From Paenalicyclobacillus mengziensis (GTDB lineage Bacteria > Bacillota > Bacilli > Alicyclobacillales > Alicyclobacillaceae), in assembly GCF_017298635.1 (NCBI RefSeq), contig NZ_CP071182.1, positions 1,860,001 through 1,924,000 on the forward strand: 64,000 nt of DNA. Direction: 5' to 3'. The notes under the pieces are model-generated. The model saw only the letters and a program-made list of their open reading frames with translations. It ran no database searches and was not told the origin of the DNA. Positions 9,071 through 18,103 of the stretch are shown here, piece after piece (position 1 is the first letter of the stretch; every line of letters begins with the position of its first letter). The translations under genes and the position numbers were made by a program.

Positions 9071-9309
9071 CGTAAGACACAAAAGTATCGCTGGTTGGCA
9101 AAAGACGGGGGTAAGCTGCTATACCTAAGATACATAGTGAGCGTTACGAGGGGGGGGCGGGGGGTACCGGATCGGCCGTAGCGCACAGGTTGATACCTAC
9201 CATACCCCCTAGGGTTCCCCTAATAAGGATAGTGAAGGTAGCGCTATTTCAGGTGGATACCGTACAGGGTATATGCCTAAGAAGCAAACTGAGCACTAGG
9301 ATTTCATAT
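9071..9309. repeat. modular 53-54-bp repeat array, locus A (left part)
   Basis: Five degenerate units start with TAAG/TAGC-type blocks at 9073, 9126, 9179, 9224 and 9278 (steps 53, 53, 45, 54). Block 1 is near TAAGRTACAAA followed by TGRTAYCTA; block 2 is an ATACCC..GGGT dyad. The sixth unit lies across the insertion sequence at 13231. The array is about 80% or more alike to locus C at 40541 by eye, and to a lesser degree to locus B. No ORF is shared, so it is not coding. Confidence 0.8.
9304..9309. repeat. target site duplication, left copy
   Basis: TCATAT directly precedes the IS left end and recurs at 13203-13208 after the right end. Confidence 0.8.
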
Positions 9310-9332
9310 CGCATCTTCCGCGCTGTAACCTA
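9310..9332. repeat. IS left terminal inverted repeat
   Basis: Reads CG then CATCTTCCGCGCTGTAACCT then A, matching the reverse complement of 13180-13202 at 22 of 23 bases. Confidence 0.85.
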
Positions 9333-9418
9333 AGGTTCTAAGTGAATTTTTGCAGGGAAGTTAGTCGTCTGGGTCGAAATATCCCCCTTGGTTGTTGTAG
9401 GCCAAGGAGGATTTCCAG

Positions 9419-11113
9419 TTGCTCGATGATCTTAAGCTTACAAGCAAGAAGCTCGGTTCGGGGCCCATCTGGTCCTGGATGATTGACCAACTTGGTTGGG
9501 TCGGCAAGGTGGATGAGCTTGTTGGTGTTGCGCCTGAGGACTGTCGGATTTCCGTTGGCCAACGAATCAAAGCATTGTTGGTCAACATCTTGACGGACCG
9601 AAAGGCCCTATATAAAGTGCAGGAGTTCTACGAAGAATACGATGTGCAGTCGCTTGTCGGTTCCGATGTTGCGTCGGATGCTCTGAATGACGACGCTCTT
9701 GGCCGCGCCCTGGATGCAGTGCATAAGTCCGGTATAGACGGGGTATTGACTGCAGCCTCATTCTCAGCACTGGAGTTTGCCTCTGTACCCTTGAACCGCC
9801 TGCATGGAGATACCACGTCCGTGTCGTTCTACGGTCATTATCGACAGTACCGGAGTGCCCCGGATGATGAGGAAGGCAGTCGTCTCGAGATTACCAGGGG
9901 GTATTCCAAAGATCACAGACCCGACTTGAAACAAGTCATCTTCGGCATGGTCACCGCACACGGTATCCCGCTTCTGGCGAGTCCCGAGAACGGGAATCTC
10001 GACGACAAGACGTGGAATGCGCAAACAATCGCGAAGCTGGCAAAGAGTCTTCCAGAACAGAAACTTAGCCAGATCCTTTATATCGCGGATTCTGCAGCTG
10101 TTACCTCGAAGAACCTGCCACTGTTCCACGAACATGGTGTTCGGTTCATCTCTCGCTTGCCCAGTACATTTGCTATGTGCGACAAGGTCAAGCGCAGTGC
10201 ATTGGAGAGAAACCGATGGGAAGACGTTGGCAGATTGGGAGAGCGGCAAGATTCAGCCACTTACCGCATTCAGTCATTTCACCGGGAGATGGAAGGGTTA
10301 CGCTACCGATTTATTGCGGTCCAGTCCAGTGCGTTGGATGAACGCAAAAGGAAACGATTGGAGAAGCTCATTGAGACGGAGTACAGGGAGTTCACCAAGG
10401 CAGCGGCTGAAGAAAGTGAACGCAGCTACTCCTGCCGGGAGGATGCAGAGCGAGCTGCTGCGGAATTGCCCAAGCAGTTCAAAGGTTACCACACAATTGA
10501 GGTCAGCACAGACGAAGAGGTTGAGACGCTCAAACGCCCGACTCGAGGAAGACCACGCAAGGATACCCCGGTGCCAACGCGTAAGGTATTTCGCAACCAC
10601 GTCACCATCCATGAGCCCAGTCCGGAGGCACTGGAAGAAGCGAGACGGGTCGCATCGATGTTTGTGCTGATTACCAATGTGCTCGATGAACAGGCCATGA
10701 GCAATGTAGAAGTGCTGCAGGCCTACAAGGAGCAAATCGAAGTAGAGTACCGTTTCCGTTTCCTGAAAAGTCCCTACTTCGTGGGACCTGTGTACCTACA
10801 AAATCCTGACCGGGTGGAAGCATTGGCGTGTTTGATGCTCATGGCCGTTATCCTATATGCCACCTTTGAATACATGGTTCGAGTGCAGATGGCCAAAGAA
10901 TCCGAACCGCTCATCTTGCCGGGCAAGAGAAAGAGTATGCGCCCAACAGGGACGTCGATGTTGGAGATGTTCGACGGTTTGGCAATGGTGCTCATTCACC
11001 TCGAAGAGCGGATTATTCGTAAAGGGCCTCAGGTCGATGGCCAACGTGAACGGATTCTCAACATGCTTGGCGCCGGCACGAAGGTGTACACCGAGATGAA
11101 TAAGCTGGCCTAA
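9419..11113 (+). CDS. IS1634-family transposase
   Basis: A 564-residue DDE transposase of the IS4 superfamily, IS1634-like. Probable catalytic residues are Asp131 in LHGDTTSVSFYG, Asp224 in ILYIADSAAVTS, and Glu441 or Glu443 in YKEQIEVEYRFRFLKSP; the RGYSKDHRPDLKQ motif after the first Asp is characteristic of the family. It catalyses cut-and-paste movement using the flanking inverted repeats. TTG at 9419 is the start: AAGGAGG lies eight bases upstream. The frame is intact and of full family length, so the copy may be active. A hairpin and then the intron begin 36-60 bp after its stop. Confidence 0.92.
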   Translation: MLDDLKLTSKKLGSGPIWSWMIDQLGWVGKVDELVGVAPEDCRISVGQRIKALLVNILTDRKALYKVQEFYEEYDVQSLVGSDVASDALNDDALGRALDAVHKSGIDGVLTAASFSALEFASVPLNRLHGDTTSVSFYGHYRQYRSAPDDEEGSRLEITRGYSKDHRPDLKQVIFGMVTAHGIPLLASPENGNLDDKTWNAQTIAKLAKSLPEQKLSQILYIADSAAVTSKNLPLFHEHGVRFISRLPSTFAMCDKVKRSALERNRWEDVGRLGERQDSATYRIQSFHREMEGLRYRFIAVQSSALDERKRKRLEKLIETEYREFTKAAAEESERSYSCREDAERAAAELPKQFKGYHTIEVSTDEEVETLKRPTRGRPRKDTPVPTRKVFRNHVTIHEPSPEALEEARRVASMFVLITNVLDEQAMSNVEVLQAYKEQIEVEYRFRFLKSPYFVGPVYLQNPDRVEALACLMLMAVILYATFEYMVRVQMAKESEPLILPGKRKSMRPTGTSMLEMFDGLAMVLIHLEERIIRKGPQVDGQRERILNMLGAGTKVYTEMNKLA

Positions 11114-11149
11114 GCGGCCAACCGCAACGCGTAAAGTTTATTTCCAGTT

Positions 11150-11173
11150 CCGATCAAATTTACAAATGATCGG
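11150..11173 (+). terminator. hairpin directly at the intron insertion point
   Basis: CCGATCA and TGATCGG form a 7-bp perfect stem around a 10-base AT-rich loop. The last G coincides with the first intron base. It may be the transposase terminator and resembles the hairpin targets of group IIC introns. Confidence 0.5.
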
Positions 11174-13095
11174 TGCGGCCGGGCAAGGTCGTGCGACTTA
11201 GCAGGTGGAATCCCTGCCTGGTAAGATGTGAGCCACATCACCAGTAGCGAGTCTTGGGTGCATTGGGGTGACCCTATGTGCTAAGCGTAGACAGCAAGGC
11301 AGTAGGCCTGAAAGTGATTGAGCCCCGAAAATGAAAATCAGCTGGGAAGGTCGACGGTTTCGATCTGTCGGAAGACAACACCGCCTGAATCGTTATGGCC
11401 AGTATCAAGCGGCTTCCCCGGGGTCGAAGAGCCAGGCATGCTGTACAATGGTCACACGGGAACCCGGGAGACCCTGTACGCTCTTCTGTAATGGGAGTAT
11501 GGCAAACAACCGAGGTAAAGGGAGAATGTCAAATGACGTGCAGGGAGTCGGATAGCTGCGTAGTACCTAAGAAACCGGGTAACGCTGGTGAAGGAAAGGC
11601 AGCTACAAATCATCGACCTTGTTTAAGGACACATGAACTACACACAGGGGTAGATACAATCATGGAAACGAAATTGGCAAGGATAGCAGAAATCGCAAGA
11701 CTGAAACCCGAGGAACGATTCACATCGCTGTACCATCTTCTCAACGAGGAAATGCTCGTGTTATGCCACGACGAGCTAGATGGAAACAAGGCAACTGGTA
11801 TCGACCATGTCACGAAGCGGGAATATGAGGAAAATCTCGAAGTTAACATTCGGAACCTCGTTTCACGACTGAAAACACGTAGTTACCGGCCACAACCAGT
11901 GCGCAGGACGTACATTCCGAAGGGGGATGGCACTGACGTTCGCCCTCTCGGAATACCCGCTTACGAAGACAAGATAGTGCAGCTTGGGGTAACCAAAATT
12001 CTTCAGTCTATCTACGAAAGCGACTTTCTTGACTTCTCCTACGGGTTCCGCCCGAGAAGAAGCTGCCACATGGCATTGAGAAGCATCAGCCAAGTGATTG
12101 AGAAAGGAAGCATTTGCTACGTAGTAGACGCGGATATTCGGGGCTTCTTCAACAACATGGGGCACGAGTGGCTAATGAAGTTCGTGGACCTTCGACTGGG
12201 AGACCCCAATATGCAAAAACTCATCCGTCGATTCCTAAGAGCAGGAGTGATAGAGGAAGGAATTTGGGAACCCACGTATGTCGGTGCACCGCAGGGCGCG
12301 GTGTTGTCGCCGCTATTGGCAAACGTATATCTTCACTACGCACTGGATTTGTGGTTCGAAAAGGTTGTGAAGAAAAAGTGTGACGGACAGGCTGAAATGG
12401 TCCGTTATGCAGACGATTTTGTATGCTGCTTTGAGACTAAACACGACGCTGAACGATTCTATGCAGCGCTCCTGTTAAGGCTAGAAAAGTTTGGACTTGA
12501 TATTGCTGAAAATAAGTCCAAAATCCTGATGTTTGGCAGGTTCGCAGAGGCAACAATGCAACGTCTCGGGCAAGGCAAACCTGACACGTTTGACTTTCTG
12601 GGGTTCACTCATTACTGCGGGAAGTCTCGATATGGGTACTTTCGGGTAAAGAGAAAAACGAGCAGGAAGAAGTTTAATGCGAAAGTGAAAGCATTTGGAC
12701 AATGGATACGGCAAAATCGTCATGAAGATACTGACCAAATTATGAAGACCGTAGCCCAGAAACTCACTGGTCACTATCGCTACTACGGTGTCACGGACAA
12801 CAGCCCGAGTCTAGACGCATTTCGATACCAAGTGACCAAACTAATGTACAAATGGCTAAATCGGCGGAGTCAAAGGAAGAGCTTCACCTATAAACAGTTT
12901 AATGCGTTCCTTGCAAAGCATCCGCTGCCCAGCCCTAAAATCTACGTGAATATCTACGGGTAAGAACAGTCTATAAGATCTCTGGAAGATGGTTTGAGGA
13001 GCCGTATGCCTTAATTGGGCACGTACGGATCTGTGAGGGGGACAAGCACAATCCCGATGACTCAGGGCAAAGGGAGAGGCTTGCCTCTACTCGAC
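11173..13095 (+). mobile_element. group II intron
   Basis: The 5' end GTGCGGCC has the conserved GUGYG start and is followed by a typical domain I (several stem-loops to about 11600). The maturase ORF lies in domain IV. Domain V is a 34-nt hairpin at 12999-13032 with the AGC triad, GCCGTATGC on one arm and GCACGTACGG on the other. Domain VI (to about 13090) has an unpaired A at 13089 opposite GAGAGGC, seven bases from the proposed AC 3' end. A second GTGCG at 11191 is an alternative 5' end; the 3' end is inferred from the branch-point spacing. Confidence 0.85.
11662..12963 (+). CDS. ltrA: group II intron reverse transcriptase/maturase
   Basis: The 433-residue intron-encoded protein has the RT fingers and palm (KATGIDHVT near 43, YIPKGDGTDVRPLGIPAYEDK near 84, FSYGFRPRRSCHMAL near 125, GAPQGAVLSPLLANVYLH near 208) and the catalytic YADD at 249-252. 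Domain X/maturase follows (FDFLGFTHYCGKSRYG onward). No C-terminal HNH endonuclease is present, as in groups that insert at hairpins or at replication forks. It promotes splicing and reverse splicing of its RNA. I chose ATG at 11662; the frame stays open upstream through domain I RNA to 11395, but that part codes for nothing conserved. Confidence 0.9.
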   Translation: METKLARIAEIARLKPEERFTSLYHLLNEEMLVLCHDELDGNKATGIDHVTKREYEENLEVNIRNLVSRLKTRSYRPQPVRRTYIPKGDGTDVRPLGIPAYEDKIVQLGVTKILQSIYESDFLDFSYGFRPRRSCHMALRSISQVIEKGSICYVVDADIRGFFNNMGHEWLMKFVDLRLGDPNMQKLIRRFLRAGVIEEGIWEPTYVGAPQGAVLSPLLANVYLHYALDLWFEKVVKKKCDGQAEMVRYADDFVCCFETKHDAERFYAALLLRLEKFGLDIAENKSKILMFGRFAEATMQRLGQGKPDTFDFLGFTHYCGKSRYGYFRVKRKTSRKKFNAKVKAFGQWIRQNRHEDTDQIMKTVAQKLTGHYRYYGVTDNSPSLDAFRYQVTKLMYKWLNRRSQRKSFTYKQFNAFLAKHPLPSPKIYVNIYG

Positions 13096-13179
13096 CAGTT
13101 TCACAGAACCAGAAAACGGAAGACAAATGGGATGCCTCAATCGACTCTACTTACAGGTGTAATTTCCAGTTGGTTAGCC

Positions 13180-13202
13180 TAGGTTACAGCGCGGAAGATG
13201 AG
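13180..13202. repeat. IS right terminal inverted repeat
   Basis: Inverted partner of 9310-9332, one mismatch at the second base. Confidence 0.85.
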
Positions 13203-13208
13203 TCATAT
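13203..13208. repeat. target site duplication, right copy
   Basis: TCATAT, identical to 9304-9309. Confidence 0.8.
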
Positions 13209-13259
13209 ATACCCAGCAAGGTATATTGCATAAGGCAACAATGTATCGCTATTCGGCAG
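13209..13259. repeat. modular repeat array, locus A (right part)
   Basis: This holds the rest of the fifth unit (ATACCCAGCAAGGTAT dyad) and the sixth unit beginning TAAGG at 13231, in register with the part left of the IS. From about 13260 to 13401 follows GC-rich sequence with no recognised feature. Confidence 0.75.
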
Positions 13260-13401
13260 CAAAGTGGCAGTCAGGCGCAAAGCGCCGCCTACCCCGCCCG
13301 CCAGCCCAACCCCAGCCGCCAAAAAAGCTGCCCCGAAAGCAGTCAGAACTGCTTCACGGGACAGCTTACGATGCCGCGCGCTACGGAAACTCCAATACGA
13401 G

Positions 13402-13522
13402 TGACCTTCAGACGACCTTCAGACGACCTTCAGACGACCTTCAGACGACCTTCAGACGACCTTCAGACGACCTTCAGACGACCTTCAGACGACCTTCAGA
13501 CCGTACTCAGACCGTACTCAGA
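13402..13522. repeat. 11-bp tandem array, 9 + 2 copies
   Basis: Nine copies of CGACCTTCAGA (first copy TGACCTTCAGA) run from 13402 to 13500, followed by two variant copies CCGTACTCAGA to 13522. The array ends 14 bp beyond the aconitase stop codon on the opposite strand. Confidence 0.95.
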
Positions 13523-13536
13523 CGTCTGAATAAATG

Positions 13537-16257
13537 TTACGCAGTCTCCCCAGTGAGGAAGTTGCGAAGCACGGTCTGCAGAATGCCGCCGTTGCGGTAG
13601 TATTCGATTTCCACGTTGCTGTCGAGGCGGAGTGTGGCGGTGAAGGAGAACTCACTGCCGCTCGCCCGGTGTACGGAAACCTTCACGTCTTGTCCTGGCT
13701 TGAGGTCACCTTTCAGGCCTTCGATGGTGAACGTCTCTGTCCCGTCGATACCAAGGGATTTCCAGCTGTCGCTACCTTGGAACTGTAGCGGCAGGACGCC
13801 CATACCAACCAGGTTGCTGCGGTGGATCCGCTCGAAGCTCTCGGCGATAACAGCTTTGACGCCAAGTAACGTGGTTCCCTTCGCAGCCCAGTCACGGGAA
13901 CTGCCCGTGCCGTATTCCTTGCCAGCAACAACCACGAGAGCCTTGTCTTCGTTTTGATACTTCATCGAAGCATCGTAAATCGGCATCACTTGGTCGTTTG
14001 GCAGGTACTTCGTCACGCCACCTTCTGTGCCAGGTGCCACTTGGTTGCGAATGCGGATGTTGGCGAATGTGCCACGCATCATGACTTCGTGGTTACCGCG
14101 GCGTGAACCGTAAGAGTTGAAGTCTGCAGGTGTGACGCTGTGTTCAGTCAGATACTTGCCAGCCGGGCTGTCAACGGCAATGTTGCCAGCTGGTGAAATG
14201 TGGTCAGTCGTGACCGAGTCACCGAGCAGAGCAAGCACGTTTGCTGCCTCGATGTCGCTGGACTCGGGGAGGTCTGCTGTGAGACCAACGAAAAATGGCG
14301 GTTCTTGAATGTAAGTGGAGGCTTCGTCCCACTCATACAGCTGACCTTCTGGCGTCTCGAGGGCATTCCAACGCTCGTTCGCGTCGAACACATGTCCGTA
14401 CTGTGCTTTGAACATGTCTGCCGTGAGGACCTTCTGAATGGTCTCCTGGACTTCTTTGGAGCTCGGCCACAGGTCTTTAAGATAAACCGGGTTGCCGTTT
14501 CTGTCTGTGCCAAGCGGCTCGTTCTGCAGGTCGATGTCTACGGTACCTGCAAGAGCGTACGCCACAACGAGCGGCGGGGAAGCCAGGTAGTTGGCTTTCA
14601 CCAAGCTGTGAATGCGTCCCTCAAAGTTCCGGTTGCCTGATAGCACTGCGGAGACGAGCATGTCATTCTCCTTAACGGCATCAGAAACTTCGTCCGGAAG
14701 AGGTCCGCTGTTACCAATACAGGTTGTGCAGCCGTAGCCGACCACATCGAATCCGACCTTGGCAAGCGGCTCAAGCAAGCCGGCTTGTTCGAGGTAATCG
14801 GTTACGACGCGCGATCCCGGTGCAAGACTCGTCTTCACATACGACGGAGGCGTCAGACCAAGTTCTGCAGCCTTCTTCGCAATCAGTCCTGCGCCGACCA
14901 TGACAGACGGGTTGGACGTATTGGTGCAGCTCGTAATGGCTGCGATGACAACAGCGCCAGGCTTCATGGCGGATTTCTTTCCATTTAGCTCGACACTTGC
15001 TTCCTTATTCAAGTCGGCTTCGGAGAGTCCAAAACCAGCCTTGTCAACTGGCTTCGTAAGTGCATCTTGGAAGGTCTGCTTCATAGCGTTCAGAGCAATT
15101 TTGTCCTGCGGACGCTTTGGACCAGCCATTGTCGGTTGAACGGTGGAAAGGTCGAGTTCAAGTGTATCTGTAAACACCGGATCCGGTGTTTCGTCGGTCC
15201 GGAAGATGCCTTGCTCTTCGTTGTATGCTTCGACGAGGCTGACGAGCTCCTCGTCACGGCCAGTACCACGCAGGTAATTTAGGGTTTCTGCGTCAACCGG
15301 GAAGAATCCCATCGTTGCACCGTATTCTGGCGCCATGTTCGCCACCGTTGCGCGGTCTGCCAAGCTGATGTTCGACAGTCCTGTGCCGTAGAATTCAACA
15401 AACTTGCCAACAACGCCCTTCTTGCGCAGCATGTTGGTGACGGTAAGGGCCAAGTCTGTCGCTGTGGCGCCTTCTGGAAGTTGACCCGTCAGCTTGAAAC
15501 CGATGACTTCCGGCAACAGTTGATAGAGCGGCTGTCCCAGCATGCAAGCCTCGGCCTCAATACCGCCGACACCCCAGCCAAGAACGCCAATACCGTTGAT
15601 CATGGTGGTGTGGGAGTCGGTGCCAACCAAGCTGTCCGGGAATACGTACGTTTCACCGTCAACGTTCTTTTGCTGAACAACTTTCGCCAAGTATTCCAGG
15701 TTCACTTGGTGAACGATACCGGTTCCAGGTGGAACGACACGGAAGTTGTCGAATGACTTCTGAGCCCAGCGCAGGAATTTGTAGCGCTCTTCGTTGCGCT
15801 CGAATTCTTTCTTGATGTTAAACTCAAGGGCTGCTTGCGAAGCGAAGGCATCCACTTGAACTGAGTGATCGATGACCAAGTCAACTGGAATTAATGGATT
15901 AATGCGGTCCGGGTTGCCTCCAAGACGCTTCATCGCCGAACGCAGTGCAGCCAAGTCGACGACAGCCGGAACACCGGTGAAGTCCTGGAGCAGGATACGC
16001 GCTGGCTTGAAAGGAACTTCAGACTTTGCGGGCGAAGCAGCATTCCAATTGGCCAATGCCTTCACGTGGTCTTCGCCAATCGCGTGATTGTCATACTGAC
16101 GTACTACGGCTTCCAGCAAAATTTTGATGGAGAAAGGAAGCTTTGACACAGGACCAATGCCCTGCTCTTCAAGACCGTTTAAGCGGAAATAGGAATAAGA
16201 TTTATTCCCAACCGACAAGGTCTTTTTGATCCCAAATGGATCGCGGTAATTTGCCAT
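13537..16257 (-). CDS. acnA: aconitate hydratase (AcnA type)
   Basis: A 906-residue aconitase that converts citrate to isocitrate in the TCA cycle; AcnA-type enzymes also bind RNA when iron is scarce. The three cluster cysteines are visible in [13 protein letters not shown] and [39 protein letters not shown] lies in the N-terminal half, and the swivel domain with [20 protein letters not shown] and [10 protein letters not shown] is complete. Start ATG at 16257 ([14 protein letters not shown]) follows GGGGGAG; the in-frame start five codons earlier overlaps this site. It is monocistronic; the downstream side is an 11-bp tandem array rather than a terminator. Confidence 0.97.
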   Translation of the reverse strand: MANYRDPFGIKKTLSVGNKSYSYFRLNGLEEQGIGPVSKLPFSIKILLEAVVRQYDNHAIGEDHVKALANWNAASPAKSEVPFKPARILLQDFTGVPAVVDLAALRSAMKRLGGNPDRINPLIPVDLVIDHSVQVDAFASQAALEFNIKKEFERNEERYKFLRWAQKSFDNFRVVPPGTGIVHQVNLEYLAKVVQQKNVDGETYVFPDSLVGTDSHTTMINGIGVLGWGVGGIEAEACMLGQPLYQLLPEVIGFKLTGQLPEGATATDLALTVTNMLRKKGVVGKFVEFYGTGLSNISLADRATVANMAPEYGATMGFFPVDAETLNYLRGTGRDEELVSLVEAYNEEQGIFRTDETPDPVFTDTLELDLSTVQPTMAGPKRPQDKIALNAMKQTFQDALTKPVDKAGFGLSEADLNKEASVELNGKKSAMKPGAVVIAAITSCTNTSNPSVMVGAGLIAKKAAELGLTPPSYVKTSLAPGSRVVTDYLEQAGLLEPLAKVGFDVVGYGCTTCIGNSGPLPDEVSDAVKENDMLVSAVLSGNRNFEGRIHSLVKANYLASPPLVVAYALAGTVDIDLQNEPLGTDRNGNPVYLKDLWPSSKEVQETIQKVLTADMFKAQYGHVFDANERWNALETPEGQLYEWDEASTYIQEPPFFVGLTADLPESSDIEAANVLALLGDSVTTDHISPAGNIAVDSPAGKYLTEHSVTPADFNSYGSRRGNHEVMMRGTFANIRIRNQVAPGTEGGVTKYLPNDQVMPIYDASMKYQNEDKALVVVAGKEYGTGSSRDWAAKGTTLLGVKAVIAESFERIHRSNLVGMGVLPLQFQGSDSWKSLGIDGTETFTIEGLKGDLKPGQDVKVSVHRASGSEFSFTATLRLDSNVEIEYYRNGGILQTVLRNFLTGETA

Positions 16258-16796
16258 CGGAATCTCCCCCACTCTTCGATGATGATACCCGATAAAATGT
16301 AAACCGTTGGCGCTTCTGCGCCACTCCTCAAAACGGCCATACCCATTGTTGCAGAGACTCGTGACAATGTCGAACGCAGATTAACAATTCCGATGGGGGA
16401 ATCGCTTATCTCGATACATCGACATCGCAAAAACGAGCACATACAATGGTTGGCAGAGGACTTACCCTGGCGGAATCCCTCTCTGCCCTTGTGCTTCATG
16501 GCAAAATGATGGATTTAGGAACCACGAATTCGTCCATTGTCACTCTACTACCACGATTCCATGTTTGCAAGGACGAAACACTGGAACTGGTATTCCTCTG
16601 GAAGGTACAATGCATGATAAAGCGGTTTTTGAGACCGCTCAGCGAATGGCACGTCAATGCGACCTGTCGGCGCGCGTTTAGCTGGCGTTTTTGGAGGACT
16701 GAAGAGCGCGCAGCATCACAGCGGGCTAGCAGTGCCACAGCCGCATACTAGTGCCAGCCGGAGAGAACGCGCGCTGCGCCACAGTGGAGGATGAAG
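16258..16796. other. intergenic region, no gene recognised
   Basis: This 539-bp stretch must hold the divergent promoters of acnA and the alanyl-tRNA editing gene. I see a small hairpin GGCGC-TTCT-GCGCC at 16312-16325 in the acnA leader and an inverted repeat AGCGGT..ACCGCT at 16620-16638. I looked for a T-box (conserved GGTGGNACC) before the editing gene and did not find one. Confidence 0.5.
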
Positions 16797-18035
16797 ATGA
16801 GTATCCAGGAAGAGCGCCTTTATTACGGTGATAGTTACCTGCAGACATTCACCAGTGAAGTTTGTGGAGTTCGGCAAAATGATGAGGGATATTGGGTCAG
16901 GTTAAGGCAGTCAGCTTTTTATCCTACTTCCGGTGGACAACCCCATGACATCGGCCTTCTCAATGAAGCTCACGTTATAAACGTCGAGGCAGATGAGCAG
17001 GGGGTCTGGCACAAGGTCGATACGCCACTTGCCATGGGTGATGTCGTTACAGGCACGATTGACTTCGTGCGACGCTTTGATTTTGTCCAACAACACTCAG
17101 GGCAACACGTACTGTCTGCTTGTTTTGAACAAACCCTGAAGGTCGATACCGTGAGCTTTCATATGGGGGATTCCGTATCGACGATAGACCTCGATATCGC
17201 CGAGTTATCTGATGCTGAGCTCGAACGAATAGAATTTGAAGCCAATCAGTGGATCTGGCGAGATGTTCCCATCCGCGCCCGTTTTGTCACGCCTGAGGAG
17301 CTCGCTCAACTCAACCTTAGACGACCACCCAAGGTGGACAAGGATGTTCGCATCGTAACCATCGAGGGCCTTGAGCACAATCCATGTGGGGGCACTCACC
17401 CATCATCAACAGGACAGATAGGTCAGATCGTCATTACCAAGACAGAACGCGTGCGCGGCGGCGTGCGAGTCAGCTTTGTTTGTGGACGCCGTGCCTTAGC
17501 ATACAGCCGTCAATTAACAGACACATTTCGGGCGCTTGGCAACCAGTTGTCCGTTGGACTCCCCGACTTTGTGACGACTGTTGAAGGGCTGCAAACGCAA
17601 TTGAAAGAGACACGCAAAGGTTTACATGATCTCAAACAACAAACGGCTGGACTGATGGCCCGCGATGTTTTGCAGCACGCTCAAAACCGAAATAACGGTC
17701 TTCTTACGCTCATCACAGATGTCGGTACCGGGTTTGATGTAAATGAACTAAAACCCATGGTTGGGGCTGTCACGGAACTCCTTGAGGCAGAACACCGGAC
17801 ACCGTATCTCGTGGCATTGGTTGGCAACCAAGGAGACCGTGAGTTCGCAGCCGTCGTTGCGAGCGAAGATTCGAGCTTGGCAGCAAACGCGCTGTTAAAG
17901 GAGGCATTTGCCATCGGAGGGGGTAAGGGAGGAGGGAACGCTCGGACTGCTCAAGGGTCCGCACCGGTGGTATCAGGAACACACCTCGTCGAGAGTTTTT
18001 TGCAAGCCCTGAAGTCTTTAGATGGCGAAGCGTAG
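16797..18035 (+). CDS. alanyl-tRNA editing protein (AlaX long form, with DHHA1)
   Basis: This 412-residue protein corresponds to the editing and C-terminal parts of alanyl-tRNA synthetase without the catalytic core. The zinc/editing motifs are present: QHSGQHVLSACFE (HxxxH, about 98-110) and NPCGGTHPSSTGQIG (CxxxH, about 195-209); a coiled region is followed by a DHHA1 domain with the glycine-rich GGGKGGGNARTAQGSA near the end. It hydrolyses Ser- or Gly-mischarged tRNA-Ala in trans. ATG at 16797 has GGAGG six bases upstream, better than ATG at 16791 which touches it. Confidence 0.92.
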   Translation: MSIQEERLYYGDSYLQTFTSEVCGVRQNDEGYWVRLRQSAFYPTSGGQPHDIGLLNEAHVINVEADEQGVWHKVDTPLAMGDVVTGTIDFVRRFDFVQQHSGQHVLSACFEQTLKVDTVSFHMGDSVSTIDLDIAELSDAELERIEFEANQWIWRDVPIRARFVTPEELAQLNLRRPPKVDKDVRIVTIEGLEHNPCGGTHPSSTGQIGQIVITKTERVRGGVRVSFVCGRRALAYSRQLTDTFRALGNQLSVGLPDFVTTVEGLQTQLKETRKGLHDLKQQTAGLMARDVLQHAQNRNNGLLTLITDVGTGFDVNELKPMVGAVTELLEAEHRTPYLVALVGNQGDREFAAVVASEDSSLAANALLKEAFAIGGGKGGGNARTAQGSAPVVSGTHLVESFLQALKSLDGEA

Positions 18036-18050
18036 GATGGTCCACAGCGG

Positions 18051-18100
18051 ACGGACCTGCCAGGCCTCTAAAACGGACCTGCCAGGCCTCTAAAACGGAC
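18051..18100. repeat. 22-bp direct repeat, two copies plus a part
   Basis: A 22-bp unit beginning ACGGACCTGCCAGGCCTC occurs at 18051-18072 and 18073-18094, with six bases of a third. It fills the gap between two convergent genes. Confidence 0.9.
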
Positions 18101-18103
18101 AGG

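Larger units (their letters stand above)
9310..13202 (+). mobile_element. IS1634-like insertion sequence containing a group II intron
   Basis: The element is bounded by 23-bp terminal inverted repeats that differ at one position (core CATCTTCCGCGCTGTAACCT) and by a 6-bp direct repeat TCATAT. It carries a 564-codon DDE transposase and, downstream of it, a 1.9-kb group II intron. Without the intron the IS would be about 1970 bp, usual for the IS1634 family. Removal of the IS and one duplication restores the 54-bp step of the repeat array it interrupts, which confirms both borders. Confidence 0.9.

Noticed and set aside
11395..11661. Longer maturase starting at 11395
   Set aside because: The extra 89 codons cover group II domain I-III RNA and code for nothing like an RT N-terminus.
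13402..13500. Neisseria-type DNA uptake sequence, because TTCAGACG is repeated
   Set aside because: Only eight of ten bases match (GACC instead of GGC follows), all copies are in one tandem array, and the organism type is different.
14148..15756. Several ORFs on the opposite strand of acnA
   Set aside because: They mirror the aconitase codons and lack start signals; aconitase motifs are intact in the chosen frame.
16446..16751. ORFs in the acnA-alaX gap
   Set aside because: No ribosome site, no motif, and competing frames on both strands of equal length.
16600..16796. T-box leader before the alanyl-tRNA editing gene
   Set aside because: The conserved GGTGGNACC and the terminator/antiterminator pair were not found.
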